Assembly (NCBI GenBank): GCA_018699755.1
Contig: JABIRQ010000025.1
Coordinates: forward strand, 1 to 9,604
DNA from: Rhodospirillaceae bacterium
GTDB taxonomy: Bacteria; Pseudomonadota; Alphaproteobacteria; CADEGL01
DNA: 9,604 nucleotides
Direction of reading: 5' to 3'
Shown piece after piece: positions 7,471-9,604 of the stretch. Positions within the stretch are counted from its first letter, which is position 1, and every line of letters begins with the position of its first letter. A program made the translations under genes and the position numbers. Below the pieces are notes generated by a model. The model saw only the letters and a program-made list of their open reading frames with translations. It did no database searches and was not told the origin of the DNA.

Positions 7471-8157
7471 CTATGCGACCGGAATTCCGATCTCGCCCGC
7501 GATGCCGAAATAGCGCGCGCGCACGGCCAGATGATGCTCGCGCGTCAACTCCGCCGCCCGCGCCGCGTCGCGCGCCGCGATGGCGTCGACGATGCCGCGA
7601 TGCTGCGCGGACAAGGTGCGTTGCCAGTCGGGCGTCAGCGCGCGGGCGCGCAGTTCCGCCCATTCGTCGTTCGACCGCCTGCCGTCGACATGGGCCATGA
7701 AGGTCTGCAACAGGCCGTTGCCCGCGGCCTCGGCGATGGTGCGGAACAGGGTGCCCATCCAGCGGTCCCAGTTCGGCCAGCCCTCTTCCGATACGCTTTT
7801 CTCGATGCAGTGGCGCATGCGGGCGATCTGCTCGGGCGTCGCGCGCATGGCGGCCAGGCCGGCGATTGCCGGATCGATCACGGCGCGCGCCTCCAGCACT
7901 TCGGCGGGGCTCGCCTCGCCACCGGGAAAGCCGGACGCTGCCGATGCATCCGGCGGGCCGTCGACGAAGGTGCCCTGGCCGACATGGCGCGTGATGCGGC
8001 CCTCGGCCTCCAACACCGCCAGGGATTTGCGCAGGGTGCCGCGCCCGACCCCGAGCCGGCGGGCCAATTCGCGTTCCGGCGGCAGTTTGCCGCGCGGCGC
8101 GAAGCCCCCTTCGCGAAGGAGGGAACGCAGTTCGTTCAGGGCCTGTCGGGTCGTCAC
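7471..8157 (-). CDS. GntR-family transcriptional regulator, FCD-like subfamily
   Basis: This 228-aa protein is probably the local regulator of the hyu operon. Residues 5-66 are a GntR winged helix: LPPERELARRLGVGRGTLRK (25-44) is the helix-turn-helix, and LEAEGRITRHVGQGTFVDG (49-67) the wing. The C-terminal all-helical part (84-215) resembles the FCD ligand domain, with AEAAGNGLL (142-150), His186 and His208/His209. FCD domains usually have a D-x3-H metal pair just before the AxGN segment; here those positions read Met134 and Phe138, so the metal site seems incomplete. The start is GTG at 8157 because a TAG in the same frame lies 15 bases upstream and no ATG fits. Its Shine-Dalgarno is weak. 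One operator lies 5 bases before the start and another is centred 86 bp away, so autoregulation is likely. Hydantoin-, lactam- or organic acid-like effectors are possible. Family call firm; target and effector inferred. Confidence 0.9.
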   Translation of the reverse strand: MTTRQALNELRSLLREGGFAPRGKLPPERELARRLGVGRGTLRKSLAVLEAEGRITRHVGQGTFVDGPPDASAASGFPGGEASPAEVLEARAVIDPAIAGLAAMRATPEQIARMRHCIEKSVSEEGWPNWDRWMGTLFRTIAEAAGNGLLQTFMAHVDGRRSNDEWAELRARALTPDWQRTLSAQHRGIVDAIAARDAARAAELTREHHLAVRARYFGIAGEIGIPVA

Positions 8158-8162
8158 TCTAG

Positions 8163-8183
8163 AACCAATTCTCTATATTGGTT
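8163..8183. promoter_or_regulatory. Operator 1, proximal to the GntR-type regulator gene
   Basis: AACCAAT (8163-8169), a 7-base spacer and ATTGGTT (8177-8183) form a perfect 7-bp dyad. The 19-bp core ACCAATTCTCTATATTGGT (8164-8182) matches operator 2 at 17 of 19 positions. It ends 5 bases from the GTG start of the regulator, so it lies in the transcript leader. Binding there would block elongation or initiation of the regulator-hyuA-hyuB operon. That the regulator binds it is inferred from position and repetition. Confidence 0.75.
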
Positions 8184-8208
8184 TTAACATCTGTCTTCAT
8201 CCAACTCG

Positions 8209-8236
8209 ATTATTCGCAAACAATAGCGCCTGTAAA
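8209..8236 (-). promoter_or_regulatory. Candidate sigma70-type promoter for the regulator-hyuAB operon
   Basis: On the minus strand TTTACA (8236-8231) is followed after 16 bases by AATAAT (8214-8209). Each hexamer matches the sigma70 consensus at 5 of 6 positions, in a locally AT-rich stretch of an otherwise GC-rich window. Transcription would start near 8202, about 45 bases before the GTG. Operator 1 would then lie at roughly +20 to +40, and operator 2 at about -45 to -69. The prediction is by eye only. Confidence 0.5.
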
Positions 8237-8246
8237 GGAAGAATAA

Positions 8247-8271
8247 GGGACCAATTGTCGATATTGGTCCC
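8247..8271. promoter_or_regulatory. Operator 2, upstream of the candidate hyu promoter
   Basis: GGGACCAAT (8247-8255), a 7-base spacer and ATTGGTCCC (8263-8271) form a perfect 9-bp dyad. The 19-bp core ACCAATTGTCGATATTGGT (8250-8268) is nearly the same as operator 1. It lies between the promoter of the regulator operon and the divergent gene at 8429, so it may serve both. It has the longer arms and could be the stronger site. Regulator identity is inferred. Confidence 0.75.
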
Positions 8272-8317
8272 TTCCCGCCCAGATTCATAAGCACCCCCAA
8301 TGCCGGAAGGAGATTCG

Positions 8318-8422
8318 ATGCTTTGGCGGCGCGGCCAGGGCCTCCTAGGATGCCGCTCGACGCCCGCGCCGCTTGGCTGGCGTGCCACTCCGCCGGCAAT
8401 CGCCGAATTCCCGAGGAGGTAA
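8318..8422 (+). CDS. Possible leader peptide (34 aa) ahead of the 8429 gene
   Basis: GGAAGGAG (8305-8312) precedes an ATG at 8318 by 5 bases. The frame runs 34 codons to TAA at 8420-8422. The stop overlaps the last base of GAGGAGGT, the ribosome binding site of the next gene, whose ATG follows 6 bases after the TAA. The predicted peptide begins MLWRRGQGLLGC, contains two tryptophans, and resembles nothing I know. In DNA this GC-rich an open frame of 34 codons is easy to get by chance, so the ribosome site and the stop overlap are the only real support. If translated, it could couple to or control translation of the gene at 8429. Confidence 0.35.
   Translation: MLWRRGQGLLGCRSTPAPLGWRATPPAIAEFPRR
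8413..8420 (+). promoter_or_regulatory. Strong ribosome binding site of the 8429 gene
   Basis: GAGGAGGT is a near-perfect Shine-Dalgarno, 8 bases before the ATG at 8429. AGGAGG (8414-8419) is the exact complement of CCTCCT at 8341-8346 in the leader, so the site could be masked in the mRNA. It also overlaps the stop of the possible leader ORF. Confidence 0.8.
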
Positions 8423-8428
8423 ACGACC

Positions 8429-9532
8429 ATGGCCCGCCTTCTTCTCGCCTCTCTCGGTGTGCTCAACGGCATGCTGCTCGAAGCCGCCGCGCGGTCGGAG
8501 GCGTTCGACGAGATCGTCGTCGCGGGCCGCTCGCCGGACTACGCCGCGCGCAAGATCGCCAACGCCCGGATCGGCGCCGGGGTCGAGGGGCGCTTTCCGA
8601 CCCTCCGCTTCGCCCCCTTCGACCTGAACGAGAAGGGCGCGGGTCACGCCCTGGCCGAGATCGCGCCGGACCTCACCGTCGCGGCGCCCAGCCTGCTGCC
8701 CTGGTGGGCGGTCGACCGACTTTCGGGCAGGGCGGGGGAGATCGCTCACGCCACGCCCTTCGCCGCATTCATGGCCTGCCACCTGGCTCCGCTGCTCGCC
8801 TTTCGCGAGCGCTGGGTCGAATCGGGCCTGGAAGCGCCCTGGTTCAACCTGTCCTATCCCGATGTGGTGAACGCGGTGCTGGCGCGCACGGGCCCCGCTC
8901 CGCTCTGCGGCATGGGCAACGTGATCGAGGCGATCCCCAAGATCCGCTTCGTCCTGGCCGAGCGCGAGGCCGTGCGGCCCGAGACCATCGATGTGCGCCT
9001 GGTTGCCCAGCACGCCCTGGAATATCATTTCTACGCCGAGCCTCGCCCGGAGGGTGCGCCCGCGCCCGACTACCCGCCCTATCTGATCGACGCCCGCATC
9101 GGCGGCCGGGCAATCGCCCCACCCGACCCCACCGCCCTGTTTGCTCCCTACCCCATTCCCTACGACCTGGATTTCAACGCCCTGACCGTCAGCGCGGCCA
9201 TGGTCGTCCTCGCCGCCGCCCTGGGCGAAACCCCGACCGCGACCCATGTGCCGGGCCCGGGCGGGCGCATCGGCGGCTATCCGGTCCGGCTTTCGCGGGC
9301 CGGCCTCGACCTCGACCTCGCCGAGGGCTGGACCGAAGCCCAGGCCATCGCCTCCAACGAATCCTCCCTCCCCTACGACGGCATCGCCGCGGTCGAGGGC
9401 GACGGCACCGTCGTCTTCACCGACGAAACGGCGCGCGGCCTGCGCGCCCTGCTCGGCCGGCCATGGGATAGACTGCGCCCGGACGAGGCCTGGGCCATGG
9501 CGCAAGCCCTGCGCGACGCGGTCGGCGCCTGA
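8429..9532 (+). CDS. Putative Rossmann-fold NAD(P)-binding protein, function unknown
   Basis: I cannot name this 367-aa protein. The first 95 residues look Rossmann-like: a hydrophobic strand (LLLASLG, 4-10), a loop VLNGMLLEAA (11-20) where a dinucleotide-binding glycine turn would be, a second strand ending in GRS (33-35), and PDLTVAAP (80-87), similar to saccharopine dehydrogenase-like proteins. Residues 139-164 (FNLSYPDVVNAVLARTG, CGMGNV) recall lactate/malate dehydrogenases. The conserved-looking tail includes HVPGPGGRIGGYPVRLSRAG (273-292) and LPYDGIAAVEGDGTVVFTDE (314-333). The glycine loop is not a classic GxGxxG, so cofactor binding is uncertain. The hydrophobic start could be mistaken for a signal peptide, but LNGM follows directly and there is no clear cleavage site. 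The start is fixed by the strong ribosome site at 8413-8420. The gene diverges from the hyu operon and precedes an apparent amidase by 20 bases, so it probably belongs to the same pathway. Confidence 0.8.
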   Translation: MARLLLASLGVLNGMLLEAAARSEAFDEIVVAGRSPDYAARKIANARIGAGVEGRFPTLRFAPFDLNEKGAGHALAEIAPDLTVAAPSLLPWWAVDRLSGRAGEIAHATPFAAFMACHLAPLLAFRERWVESGLEAPWFNLSYPDVVNAVLARTGPAPLCGMGNVIEAIPKIRFVLAEREAVRPETIDVRLVAQHALEYHFYAEPRPEGAPAPDYPPYLIDARIGGRAIAPPDPTALFAPYPIPYDLDFNALTVSAAMVVLAAALGETPTATHVPGPGGRIGGYPVRLSRAGLDLDLAEGWTEAQAIASNESSLPYDGIAAVEGDGTVVFTDETARGLRALLGRPWDRLRPDEAWAMAQALRDAVGA

Positions 9533-9552
9533 ACCGAAATAGGGGCCGCTTC

Positions 9553-9604
9553 GTGGTCGATCTCGATCTCTGCTACACGCCGGCGACGGAACTGGCCGAA
9601 GCGA
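9553..9604 (+). CDS. Amidase, N-terminal fragment cut by the window edge
   Basis: Seventeen codons are visible from a GTG at 9553: VVDLDLCYTPATELAEA. The DLCYTPATELAEA segment is typical of the start of amidase-signature-family enzymes, where it precedes a conserved LSPVEV stretch. These are Ser-cisSer-Lys hydrolases of linear amides. AGGGG (9541-9545) lies 7 bases upstream, and the gap to the previous stop is 20 bases, so the two genes are probably cotranscribed. The catalytic region lies outside the window, so the call rests on a short N-terminal match only. An amidase beside hyuAB would fit stepwise amide breakdown. Confidence 0.55.
   Translation, partial: MVDLDLCYTPATELAEA

Noticed and set aside
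5454..7700. 748-codon plus-strand ORF opposite hyuA and part of the regulator
   Set aside because: It crosses two genuine genes on the other strand, has a biased composition and shows no family motif.
8184..8472. Small minus-strand ORFs of 71 and 91 codons in the divergent control region
   Set aside because: They run through the operator-promoter region and into the 8429 gene, lack ribosome sites that I can defend, and show no recognisable product.
1..9604. CRISPR array, tRNA, rRNA, insertion sequence or phage genes
   Set aside because: I looked for regularly spaced repeats, clover-leaf-like segments, transposase or integrase motifs and found none; the only repeats are the inverted pair at 3430-3635 and the two operators.

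Overview
The window is about 9.6 kb of very GC-rich DNA, densely coded on both strands. The base composition, the gene families and a dispersed repeat built on CCCCTCACCCAGCTTCG all suggest an alphaproteobacterium, perhaps Rhodospirillales-like. That assignment is inference; there is no rRNA or other marker gene here. The gene content is that of a catabolic island for an amide, lactam, imide or hydantoin-type compound.

Layout, left to right. (1) Positions 47-2167, minus strand: an NDP-forming acyl-CoA synthetase (acetate-CoA ligase family) of 706 aa. (2) Positions 2347-3411, plus strand, divergent from it across a 179-bp gap: a 354-aa protein I do not recognise, which appears to contain two copies of one module. 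(3) Positions 3412-3657: a non-coding gap between convergent genes. It holds two inverted copies of a palindromic repeat whose hairpins face each other, so it may act as a two-way terminator. (4) Positions 8157 down to 3658, minus strand: a compact operon of a GntR/FCD-type regulator (GTG start), hyuA (688 aa) and hyuB (574 aa). The hyuA stop and hyuB start overlap as ATGA. (5) Positions 8158-8428: a divergent control region with two nearly identical 19-bp operators (ACCAAT-N7-ATTGGT, 17/19 identical) on either side of a candidate promoter for the regulator operon. On the other side is a possible 34-codon leader ORF whose stop codon overlaps the Shine-Dalgarno of the next gene. (6) Positions 8429-9532, plus strand: a 367-aa protein that looks Rossmann-like but is not recognised. 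Twenty bases later comes the first 17 codons of what looks like an amidase, cut by the window edge.

Working model (inference): HyuA and HyuB form an ATP-dependent amidohydrolase that opens a cyclic amide or activates an amide bond. The neighbouring amidase would hydrolyse the linear amide, and the acyl-CoA synthetase would activate the resulting carboxylate for oxidation. The GntR-type regulator would control the divergent hyu and amidase units through the paired operators. The substrate cannot be read from the sequence. The least explained parts are the duplicated protein at 2347-3411, the Rossmann-like protein at 8429-9532, the leader ORF, and the regulator's altered ligand-pocket residues.
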